A stretch of 15,254 bases of DNA from Clostridia bacterium (GTDB lineage: Bacteria > Bacillota > Clostridia > Oscillospirales > CAG-272): contig JAGAMJ010000023.1 of NCBI GenBank assembly GCA_017624795.1, positions 1 to 15,254 on the forward strand, read 5' to 3'. How positions within the stretch are numbered: the first letter of the stretch is position 1; each line of letters begins with the position of its first letter. Made by a program: the position numbers and the translations under genes. The notes under the pieces were generated by a model. It ran no database searches. It was given only the letters and a program-made list of their open reading frames with translations, and had not been told where the DNA came from. Below are positions 6,006 to 12,829 of the stretch, one piece after another.

Positions 6006-7243
6006 AGCGCTTTGTAACGATGCTTTTGGTTCTTTCGCTGCTCGCGCTTTTCCTTCCCCTGCTTGCCTCGTGCAACGAGGGCGGCGACGCCGTGACGCTT
6101 TACGTTTACAACTGGGGCGAGTATATTTCCGACGGCTCTGAGGGCTCGCTTGACGTCAACGCCGCCTTTGAGGAATACTGCAAGGAAAAGGGACTCAACG
6201 TCAAGGTCAACTATTCCACCTTTTCCTCAAACGAGGATATGTACGCCAAAATGAGCAGCGGCGCTTCCAGCTACGACATCGTGGTGCCGTCCGAGTATAT
6301 GATCGCGCGTATGATCGACGAGGGTATGCTGCGCAAGCTCAACAAGGACAACATTCCCAATCTGCAATATATTGATACGGAGATGCTGTTTGGCGGCGAA
6401 GCCCCCTTTTACGATCCCGAAAACGCATACTCTGTTCCCTACACCTATGGTACGGTCGGCATCATCTATAACACCACCATGGTGGACGAGGCCGATCTTG
6501 GCTCCTGGGACATTATGTGGAACGAAAAGTATGAGGGCAATATTCTGCAATTCAACAATTCGCGCGATGCCTTTGCCACGGCACTGTTCAAGCTCGGATA
6601 CGACGTGAATACCCAAAGCGAAGCCGAATGGCGCGAGGCACTTGCGCTGCTGACGCAGCAAAAGCCGATCGTGCAGGGCTACGTGATGGACGAGATCTAT
6701 AACAAGATGGAAAACGGCTCTGCCGCCATCGCCCCCTATTATGCGGGTGATTTCTTCACCATGTACGCCGACAACGAGGACCTTGCGTTCTTTTATCCCA
6801 AGGAAGGCACCAACGTGTTCGTGGACGCGATGTGTATCCCCGCAAACGCGCAAAACCCCGAAATTGCAGAGATGTATATCGATTTTATGCTCAGCGAGGA
6901 GGCGGCGATCGCCAACGCCGAGTATATCTGCTACGCTTCGCCCAACAAGCTGGTGACGCAAAATGCCGATTACAGAGCCGCGATGGAGGAGATCCACCCC
7001 GACGCGATGGAGATCCTGTACGGTACCGATGCGTTGGAGCTGCAATTTTATGTAAACCTGCCAAACGAGCAGCTGATGCTGCTCAACGAGCTTTGGGAGG
7101 ACTTAAAGATCGAAAGCTCTGTTAGCACCTCGATCGTCGTGATGGCATCGCTCATCGTCTGCGGCGGAGTCGGGGCGGGCGTGTTCTTCTACGTGAGAAA
7201 CCGCCGCCGCCGTCGCTTTGTGGACGGGCTTTGGAGCGAATGA
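6002..7243 (+). CDS. potD: Spermidine/putrescine-binding lipoprotein PotD with C-terminal membrane anchor
   Basis: This is the extracellular substrate-binding protein for PotABC, 413 aa. Residues 1-24 are a lipoprotein signal (MKR, hydrophobic core, lipobox LASC24). The PotD-like fold starts at VTLYVYNWGEYI (~31-42) and includes SSYDIVVPSEYM (~88-99) and YGTVGIIYN (~149-157). The odd feature is the C-terminus: a 23-residue hydrophobic segment at 376-398 is followed by RNRRRRR (399-405) and a short tail, so the mature protein would be held both by N-terminal lipid and by a C-terminal transmembrane helix with a cytoplasmic end. Typical PotD proteins (~350 aa) lack this helix. The start overlaps the potC stop (ATGA) and is preceded by GGAAGGAGG. 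The 3' UTR contains three hairpins. Confidence 0.93.
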   Translation: MKRFVTMLLVLSLLALFLPLLASCNEGGDAVTLYVYNWGEYISDGSEGSLDVNAAFEEYCKEKGLNVKVNYSTFSSNEDMYAKMSSGASSYDIVVPSEYMIARMIDEGMLRKLNKDNIPNLQYIDTEMLFGGEAPFYDPENAYSVPYTYGTVGIIYNTTMVDEADLGSWDIMWNEKYEGNILQFNNSRDAFATALFKLGYDVNTQSEAEWREALALLTQQKPIVQGYVMDEIYNKMENGSAAIAPYYAGDFFTMYADNEDLAFFYPKEGTNVFVDAMCIPANAQNPEIAEMYIDFMLSEEAAIANAEYICYASPNKLVTQNADYRAAMEEIHPDAMEILYGTDALELQFYVNLPNEQLMLLNELWEDLKIESSVSTSIVVMASLIVCGGVGAGVFFYVRNRRRRRFVDGLWSE

Positions 7244-7269
7244 TAAAGAAAACAGGGCTGAATCATTTA

Positions 7270-7332
7270 GATGCAGAAGGTGTGATCTTGGCACGATAGG
7301 CGTATACACATACGTCGAGTGCCAAGAGCATC
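7270..7332 (+). other. Extended stem-loop in the potD 3' UTR
   Basis: TCTTGGCAC (7286-7294) pairs perfectly with GTGCCAAGA (7319-7327). An inner stem CGTAT/ATACG sits at 7301-7314 and an outer stem GATGC/GCATC at 7270-7274 and 7328-7332. No U-tract follows, so it is not itself a terminator. It may be an mRNA-stabilising element or the body of a 3'-UTR-derived small RNA ending at the terminator at 7430. Confidence 0.5.
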
Positions 7333-7356
7333 TCCTAAAAAACACACATAAAGATT

Positions 7357-7374
7357 GAAATTCGCAAGAATTTC
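7357..7374 (+). other. Small hairpin with GCAA tetraloop
   Basis: GAAATTC-GCAA-GAATTTC is a perfect 7-bp stem closed by a GNRA-type tetraloop. It lies between the larger 3' UTR stem-loop and the terminator. Confidence 0.5.
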
Positions 7375-7383
7375 TACCTTAAA

Positions 7384-7430
7384 AAGCCGCTTCACCATCA
7401 ACTTTCGATGGCAAAGCGGCTTCTTTTTTA
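7384..7430 (+). terminator. Intrinsic terminator of the pot operon
   Basis: AAGCCGCTT (7384-7392) pairs with AAGCGGCTT (7414-7422), with an inner CCATC/GATGG stem, followed by CTTTTTTATTTG. Leading A residues and trailing T residues make it weakly bidirectional, so it could also stop minus-strand transcription coming from the 7475-7780 gene. Confidence 0.85.
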
Positions 7431-7474
7431 TTTGTTTTTTGTGTTTTTGTTCTGCGCTAAATGATCAGCCCTTA

Positions 7475-7780
7475 TTATTGCATCTCGCTTTTCTTTAATT
7501 TCAGATCAAGCCAAGTCAGTCCCAGCGAGAACGCGTCGTGCAAGCCGTCCTTCTGACCGCTTTGCAGAACGTTATTGGGATCCTTGGAGTCCAGGATCTG
7601 GATCAGCACCTTTGCGGGTACCTTTTCGCCCGCCTCTTCCTTATACGCCATGATCTCCAAAACAAGCACGCAAGGATCGTGGTTCAGATCGCCGTAAATG
7701 ATGGTATCTCCCTCACGCACAAGGGGCTTGCCCTGATAGGTCAGATGTTCGCCCTCAACCTTTTTTCTATCTTCTGCCAT
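7475..7780 (-). CDS. Conserved-looking small protein of unknown function
   Basis: I do not recognise this 101-aa protein. It is soluble, without signal peptide or membrane segment, and rich in charged residues (KVEGEH near the start; KLKKSEMQ at the end). The middle, TIIYGDLNHDPCVLVLEIMAYK (~26-47) followed by VLIQILDSKD (~57-66), alternates hydrophobic residues as in a small beta-rich domain. The ATG at 7780 is preceded by GGAGG with a 7-nt gap, and a near-consensus promoter lies just upstream, so it is very likely a real, constitutively expressed gene. It is monocistronic and convergent with the pot operon. Confidence 0.8.
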   Translation of the reverse strand: MAEDRKKVEGEHLTYQGKPLVREGDTIIYGDLNHDPCVLVLEIMAYKEEAGEKVPAKVLIQILDSKDPNNVLQSGQKDGLHDAFSLGLTWLDLKLKKSEMQ

Positions 7781-7812
7781 GGTATTGCCTCCATTTCAAA
7801 ATCATCTTATAC

Positions 7813-7841
7813 AGTATAACACGCAAAGCGCGAAAAGTCAA
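7813..7841 (-). promoter_or_regulatory. Promoter of the 101-aa protein gene
   Basis: On the minus strand TTGACT (7841-7836) and TATACT (7818-7813) have a 17-bp spacer, one mismatch each from the sigma-A consensus. The predicted start is ~26 nt upstream of the start codon. Confidence 0.85.
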
Positions 7842-7874
7842 TGCCTTTCACGCGAACTTTCACACACGCGAGAT

Positions 7875-9041
7875 TTACACCATCAGCGGCGGCTCGGTCA
7901 TAAGTGCCGCGGGCGTGACCGCTTTGGGCAGGCACAGCGCGTAAAGCCCGTCCGAGATCGCCGCAAGGCGCCGCGCACGCGCGGCGCTCTCACCAAGCTG
8001 CGCGATATCACAGGGCTTTGTTACCACGGGAACGGTACGCGTTTTTCGCGTTTTTGCAAGGAACGCTCTGCCGCGCTCATTGGCGGCAAGCAGGCGCAGA
8101 TACGAAGGGGGGGCGAGCAGATCCTCGCGCGTGACGCCCGAGAGCAGATACAAAAGCGCGCGGCGAATGCGTCCGTCTGTATATTTTTTGGTCGCTGCGG
8201 CACGGCAAAGGGTTTGATAGTCGGTGGCGATGGCTGCGGCATGGATCAGCCGTTCCAAAAGCCCGCCGCCGCAATCGGCAATTTCCTTTTTTTCATCGAA
8301 AGCCAACGCTGCTGTGTTCATCGCGCGCAGGCACGCCAGCAGCGAAGTGCCCAAGCGCTCGGTTTCGGCGATCCCCCAGTGCCTCGCTTCGGCTTGCCAG
8401 ATCTCACGCACCTCACAGGGCAAAAGCTCGGTGATATCTTCCCCCTCCCGAAGCTTTGCCCGCAGCGCGGTCGCCGAGGGGTAAGCATCGGTGATCTTCG
8501 CATCGTGATACCCCGCGCCCAAACGCAGCACGGGGTGCAGTGCCATACGCTCTCCGCCATCAAGCACGGCGCGGGCGTATTCGGTGGCAAGAATATCGTT
8601 CGGGGGTACGCGGTCATCGCCCAAGGCGTCAAAATAGAGTGCCGCACTGCCGCGATCTCTTGCACCGTTTGCGAGCTTTTCGTCAAATTCCTGCTCCATG
8701 GTGCATTTAGCGGCGGCAAGCAAGGCATCAAGATCGGCGCTCTCGCTGCCAAAGGCAAGCGTGTCCGCGCCAAGCGCTTGCAGCGCGCGCACGCCTGCCG
8801 ATGCGAAGTAACGCGCCGAGCCCGCAGCATAGGGAAAGGGCAGCTCCAACACAAGGTCAGCACCCGCCGCCAACGCCATCGCGGCACGCGATCTTGGCGG
8901 CAGGATCGCCGCCTCGCCGCGCTGGGTGAAATTGCCGCTCATCAGGCAGATCACGGTCTGCGCCTCGCGCACTGAGCGCAGCAGATGCGCGTGACCGCCG
9001 TGAAACGGATTGTATTCACAAATGATGCCGACGTGCTTCAT
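7875..9041 (-). CDS. tmcAL: tRNA(Met) cytidine acetate ligase (YlbM family)
   Basis: TmcAL uses acetate and ATP to make N4-acetylcytidine at the wobble position of elongator tRNA-Met, replacing the acetyl-CoA-dependent TmcA of enterobacteria. The 388 aa match the family length. The N-terminal nucleotidyltransferase fold shows GIICEYNPFHGGHAHL (5-20), with HGGH as the HxGH motif, and SGNFTQRGE (35-43). The block PPNDILATEYARA follows mid-protein, and KKYTDGRIRRALLYLLSG lies in the C-terminal region, as in YlbM proteins. The ATG at 9041 is preceded by AAAGGGGAAAAAGGA. No clear promoter is visible in the AT-rich 40 bp upstream. It diverges from gpmI. Together with GluQRS it gives the window two tRNA anticodon-loop modification enzymes. 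Confidence 0.94.
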   Translation of the reverse strand: MKHVGIICEYNPFHGGHAHLLRSVREAQTVICLMSGNFTQRGEAAILPPRSRAAMALAAGADLVLELPFPYAAGSARYFASAGVRALQALGADTLAFGSESADLDALLAAAKCTMEQEFDEKLANGARDRGSAALYFDALGDDRVPPNDILATEYARAVLDGGERMALHPVLRLGAGYHDAKITDAYPSATALRAKLREGEDITELLPCEVREIWQAEARHWGIAETERLGTSLLACLRAMNTAALAFDEKKEIADCGGGLLERLIHAAAIATDYQTLCRAAATKKYTDGRIRRALLYLLSGVTREDLLAPPSYLRLLAANERGRAFLAKTRKTRTVPVVTKPCDIAQLGESAARARRLAAISDGLYALCLPKAVTPAALMTEPPLMV

Positions 9042-9080
9042 TCCTTTTTCCCCTTTTTGAAATAAAACCTTTATTTTATA

Positions 9081-9109
9081 TTGAAAAGTAAGCCATAATA
9101 TGGTATACT
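9081..9109 (+). promoter_or_regulatory. Promoter of gpmI
   Basis: TTGAAA (9081-9086) and TATACT (9104-9109) are separated by 17 bp. Transcription should start near 9116, giving a leader of about 105 nt. Confidence 0.8.
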
Positions 9110-9114
9110 GTCAT

Positions 9115-9198
9115 GTGGGCTGCCCGTCGCCTGATGCGCAACGCCCGGCAAGCCCCAAATAAAGTATACCACAGTGTGGCTCTTTTCGCAAGCCCACA
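9115..9198 (+). promoter_or_regulatory. Structured leader of gpmI
   Basis: Two hairpins fill the leader. The first pairs GTGGGCTGCC (9115-9124) with GGCAAGCCCCA (9147-9157). The second pairs GTGTGGCT (9174-9181) with AGCCCACAC (9190-9198), with one bulged base, and ends ~10 nt before the AAGGAG ribosome binding site. The T-residue GTATAC motif of the -10 region recurs inverted near 9164-9169. I recognise no riboswitch or T-box class and no U-tract follows. Confidence 0.45.
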
Positions 9199-9220
9199 CT
9201 TGAAGCAAAGGAGAGTTTTT

Positions 9221-10879
9221 ATGAGCAAGCAATTACAAAAGCTGGATCAGTTCAAGGGCGTTCAGGGCCCTGTTGTGACCATCGTGATGGACGGTGTCGG
9301 CATCGCCCCCGACGGCCCCGGCAACGCCGTGAAAAGTGCCTATACCCCCAACCTTGACCGCTTGATGGCAAGCTACCCAATGGTATCGCTTCGCGCGCAC
9401 GGCACCGCCGTGGGACTGCCCTCCGACGACGATATGGGCAACTCCGAGGTGGGGCATAACGCCCTGGGTGCCGGACAGGTCTTTGCGCAGGGCGCAAAGC
9501 TGGTCTCCAACTCCATTGAGTCGGGTAAAATGTTTGAAAGCGCCACCTGGCGTGAGCTGATCGGCGGTGTGAAGGCGTCGGGCGGCACGCTGCACTTCCT
9601 GGGGCTTTTCTCCGACGGTAACGTTCACTCCCACATCGACCACCTGAAAGCCATGCTGGTGCAAGCAAAGAAGGAGGGCGTTTCCACAGTCCGCGTACAC
9701 ACTCTCATTGACGGACGTGACGTTGGTGAAACCTCCGCACTTGACTATATCGAGCCCTTTGAGGCGTTCCTCGCCGAGCTGAACGAAGGCGGCTTTGACG
9801 CTGCCATCGCCAGCGGCGGCGGCCGCATGAAGATCACCATGGACCGCTACGAGGCGGATTGGAGCATGGTGGAGCTTGGCTGGAAAACGCACGTTTTGGG
9901 CGAGGGCAGACAGTTCGCGTCTGCCGCCGATGCCGTGAAGGCATACCGCGCCGAGCTTGGCGTGATCGACCAGGATCTGCCCCCCTTCGTCATCGCGAAG
10001 GACGGCAAGCCGCTTGGCACGGTGGAGGACGGCGACAGCGTGATCTTCTACAACTTCCGCGGCGACCGCTCCATTGAGATCTCCAAGGCGTTCGACGGCG
10101 GCAATGAGTTCGACAAATTTGACCGTGTGCGCAAGCCCAGCGTCATTTACGCAGGCATGCTGGAATACGACGGCGACCTGCATATCCCGAAAAAGTTCCT
10201 GGTCGCTCCCCCCGAGATCACCAACACCATGAGTGAGTATCTGGCAAACACGGGTGTTGCCCAGCTTGCCATTTCCGAAACGCAGAAATACGGACACGTC
10301 ACCTACTTCTGGAACGGCAACAAGTCGGGCAAGTTCTCCGAGGAGCTGGAAACCTATATCGAGGTCCCCTCCGACGTCGTTCCCTTTGAGCAGCGCCCCT
10401 GGATGAAGTGTGCCGAGATCACCGACAAGCTGATCGAATGCTTGGAGAGCGGCGCGTACAAGTATCTGCGCGTCAACTTCCCCAACGGCGATATGGTGGG
10501 GCACACGGGCTCTCTTGCCGCCACCCGCTGCTCGATGGAGGCACTTGACATTCAGCTTGGCAGATTGCTGCCCGTCATCGACCGCCTTGGCGGTGTCGCG
10601 CTGATCACCGCTGACCACGGCAACGCCGACGAGATGTACGAGGTCGACAAGAAGGGCGCGCCCAAGCAGGATAAGGCAGGCAACTACAAGGCAAAGACCA
10701 GCCATACCCTGAACCGCGTTCCCTGCATCATCTACGACAACACCCCCGCCGCAAAGCAGTACTGTGTCAAGGCGGACCAGGGCAGCTTCGGCCTTTCCAA
10801 CGTAGCGGCTACCATGGTGAACCTCATGGGCTTTGCCGCACCCGATATGTGGGACGAGAGCATCATCGAAATCAAATAA
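9221..10879 (+). CDS. gpmI: 2,3-bisphosphoglycerate-independent phosphoglycerate mutase, long form
   Basis: GpmI interconverts 3- and 2-phosphoglycerate in glycolysis using two metal ions and a phosphoserine intermediate. The 552 aa (about 510 in the usual bacterial form) contain VTIVMDGVG (~19-27, metal ligand Asp), MGNSEVGH (~73-80, catalytic Ser), DGRDVGETSA (~165-174), FRGDRS (~280-285), PNGDMVGHTG (~425-434) and ITADHGNADEM (~463-473). The extra length is spread over insertions such as the KKGAPKQDKAGNYKAK stretch near 477-492; lengths around 550 are also known in plant and trypanosomatid enzymes. The ATG at 9221 follows AAGGAGAG (9208-9215). The frame stays open upstream to 9113, but that stretch is the leader. 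Monocistronic, ending at a strong terminator. Confidence 0.96.
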   Translation: MSKQLQKLDQFKGVQGPVVTIVMDGVGIAPDGPGNAVKSAYTPNLDRLMASYPMVSLRAHGTAVGLPSDDDMGNSEVGHNALGAGQVFAQGAKLVSNSIESGKMFESATWRELIGGVKASGGTLHFLGLFSDGNVHSHIDHLKAMLVQAKKEGVSTVRVHTLIDGRDVGETSALDYIEPFEAFLAELNEGGFDAAIASGGGRMKITMDRYEADWSMVELGWKTHVLGEGRQFASAADAVKAYRAELGVIDQDLPPFVIAKDGKPLGTVEDGDSVIFYNFRGDRSIEISKAFDGGNEFDKFDRVRKPSVIYAGMLEYDGDLHIPKKFLVAPPEITNTMSEYLANTGVAQLAISETQKYGHVTYFWNGNKSGKFSEELETYIEVPSDVVPFEQRPWMKCAEITDKLIECLESGAYKYLRVNFPNGDMVGHTGSLAATRCSMEALDIQLGRLLPVIDRLGGVALITADHGNADEMYEVDKKGAPKQDKAGNYKAKTSHTLNRVPCIIYDNTPAAKQYCVKADQGSFGLSNVAATMVNLMGFAAPDMWDESIIEIK

Positions 10880-10891
10880 GATCCTCAAATC

Positions 10892-10924
10892 AAAAAAGAC
10901 CGACTCGGCGAGTCGGTCTTTTTT
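10892..10924. terminator. Bidirectional intrinsic terminator (gpmI and the 10932 gene)
   Basis: AAAAAAGACCGACTC (10892-10906) pairs perfectly with GAGTCGGTCTTTTTT (10910-10924) around a GGC loop. The A and T runs on both sides let it end gpmI on the plus strand and the convergent operon, whose last stop codon is at 10932, on the minus strand. Confidence 0.95.
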
Positions 10925-10931
10925 GGTATCT

Positions 10932-12809
10932 TTATTTTATCTTTTCCACCTGCTCCATAAACTGGAAGCCCACCAGGATCTCGCCCACGGTCCAGCCCGT
11001 TTCAATGCAGCAGGGTGCCCATCCCACGTCATGCGGCACGCCGTGGCTTTCCCAATTTTCAATGTCGAACGCGCGTGTCCACGCGCCGTCAAGCAGCTTA
11101 TCCTCGCTATGGATCTGGCAGGAAAGCAGGAAGGATGCAATGGCGCACCAAGCGTCATAAAACCGCTTCTCCCCTGTCGCCATATATGCGTATGCATAGC
11201 CGAGGGGCAACCAGTTGTTGGAATAAAGCAGATCGACCACGGGATCGCCATTATTCGCCAGCAGGGCGCACTCACCCGTATGATTGCGCGCACAAGCCGC
11301 CTTGTAGCCCGTATCCCATTCGGGAACGGCGCCGCAAGGATCGCGGTGCGCATCGAGGTATTCCATCACGCGGCACAGCCATTCGTAATGCTCCTTTTTG
11401 CCCGTGATCCCGTACAAAATAGCAAGCGGAAGAAGCAAACGGCAATTTTCCTGCGTTTCACTTTGCTCGCGGCGTGTTTCGGGATACAGTGACATTAAAT
11501 GACCAAGTCCGCGCTCGGCAACTTCAAGATAACGCTTATCGCCACCCACGCGGTAGGCAAGCAGTAAAACGGCGTGATAATAAGCATTGTAGTGCGCGCT
11601 TGGCAATCCCCTGCCGGGGGACATGATCTTTTCGCGTCTTGCGTTGATCGTAGAAAGATCGGTGCGCATCACACGAACGCCCTCGGGTGCGGTGGTATCC
11701 ACAAGGAAGTCAAGAGCCGCGCAAATGTCATCAAAATGCGGCACCGTACCGTCAAAATGCTGACGAAGCAGCGGTGCTAAAAGCACGCGCGCCACATCGT
11801 CCTGATAGCAGGTTTCCCACGCGACCTCGGTCCAACGCACCATGCCCTTGTGCTCGCCCTCCTTCACCTGGAAATAGTCAAAGATAAAGTCGAGCATCTC
11901 TTCGCCCATACGGACCTTTTCGCCGTCGCCCGAAAGCAAACCTTGGAACATAAATGCGCCCGCGACCTCTGCCGTGCAGTCAGCTCGCACCTGCGAGCCC
12001 CGTTTTTGCACGCCGTCCTTGGCGCTGATCTGGTGCGAAAAGCACTCCTGAACGCCACTTCTGCCGTTGTCATTCAGCATCTGCGCGTTGTGGAACCAAT
12101 CTACGCCGCGCTGCACCGCCTCTTTCACGTCTGCGGCGCCGCCGACCGTCTTCTTTTCATAATTGCAAACGGGCGGCTCGAAATCAACTGCCACGTTCTC
12201 GCCCGCAAGGAAACGCACGATGGCGGCGACCAATGCCTCAAAGCTTTTTCTCGGTGCAAGGCGCGCTCTTCTGAAATTGCACAGACGGAAAGAGGAAACG
12301 AGCAGATTTTCTTGCTTCCACATCGCGCAAGAACCCTTTCTGTACTCCTCATCGCTCATCTCAATATGCGAATGCGCGCACACGTAATCGTGATACGTCA
12401 GGATCGGGTATACGTTTTTTGGAGCGAACGCATATTTGATGCAGTCGTTCTCGTGCCCATCCAGCACGTCGCCCACGGCAAGTCCTTCGACAGAAAAATC
12501 TCTGCCGCCAAACACCATTCTGTGATGCGTGGTGTGCAGGACTCCGTCGATATAAGCGCTGGCTATGGATCGCACGAATTCGCAAAAGAGCGGCTTGCCT
12601 GTCGCGCGGAATTTTTCCACACAAACACGCAACGGCGCGTTCAAAGTGATCCCTTCCTCGGTATTGCCGCCAAGCACGCACAGCGCGTCGTACGCATCGA
12701 TATCAAAGCTACGCGCATCGGGCGTCATTACGGTAACGCTTTCACAGTTTTTTTGCAAAAGGTTACCAAAATCGTTTTCTCTTTCGGTGATCAACAGTAT
12801 ACGGTTCAT
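10932..12809 (-). CDS. Two-domain protein: GATase/ThuA-like N-terminus plus probable alpha/alpha-toroid glycosidase-like domain
   Basis: I do not recognise a named family. The protein is 625 aa, cytoplasmic, with no signal peptide. Residues ~1-205 look like a Rossmann-type class I GATase-like fold: strand NRILLITERE, then DAYDALCVLGG (38-48), GKPLFCEF (71-78) and LLVSSFRLCNFRR (169-181). They lack the canonical G-x-C-x-G nucleophile elbow, so the domain is probably non-catalytic, as in ThuA or beta-galactosidase trimerisation domains. Residues ~225-625 have repeated helix pairs rich in W, H, E and Y, such as SAHYNAYYHAVLLLAYR (404-420), LLYSNNWLPLGYAYAY (527-542) and HDVGWAPCCIETGW (593-606), suggesting an (alpha/alpha) toroid as in several sugar-active enzymes. 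The ATG at 12809 is chosen because GGAGGAG sits 5 nt upstream; an in-frame start at 12830 would overlap the upstream stop. It follows the epimerase by 20 bp, so it is the second gene of that operon. Confidence 0.8.
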   Translation of the reverse strand: MNRILLITERENDFGNLLQKNCESVTVMTPDARSFDIDAYDALCVLGGNTEEGITLNAPLRVCVEKFRATGKPLFCEFVRSIASAYIDGVLHTTHHRMVFGGRDFSVEGLAVGDVLDGHENDCIKYAFAPKNVYPILTYHDYVCAHSHIEMSDEEYRKGSCAMWKQENLLVSSFRLCNFRRARLAPRKSFEALVAAIVRFLAGENVAVDFEPPVCNYEKKTVGGAADVKEAVQRGVDWFHNAQMLNDNGRSGVQECFSHQISAKDGVQKRGSQVRADCTAEVAGAFMFQGLLSGDGEKVRMGEEMLDFIFDYFQVKEGEHKGMVRWTEVAWETCYQDDVARVLLAPLLRQHFDGTVPHFDDICAALDFLVDTTAPEGVRVMRTDLSTINARREKIMSPGRGLPSAHYNAYYHAVLLLAYRVGGDKRYLEVAERGLGHLMSLYPETRREQSETQENCRLLLPLAILYGITGKKEHYEWLCRVMEYLDAHRDPCGAVPEWDTGYKAACARNHTGECALLANNGDPVVDLLYSNNWLPLGYAYAYMATGEKRFYDAWCAIASFLLSCQIHSEDKLLDGAWTRAFDIENWESHGVPHDVGWAPCCIETGWTVGEILVGFQFMEQVEKIK

Positions 12810-12829
12810 ATTACTCCTCCGCTGTATCA

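Noticed and set aside
7270..7332. Riboswitch in the potD-7475 gap
   Set aside because: No gene starts downstream on either strand; both flanking genes end here, so it is a 3' region.
9113..9220. N-terminal extension of GpmI
   Set aside because: The promoter places transcription start near 9116, and AAGGAG at 9208 fits ATG 9221.
9233..10888. 551-aa open frame on the minus strand
   Set aside because: It mirrors gpmI exactly. The plus-strand translation carries all GpmI motifs, and the antisense frame is open because of high-GC codon bias.
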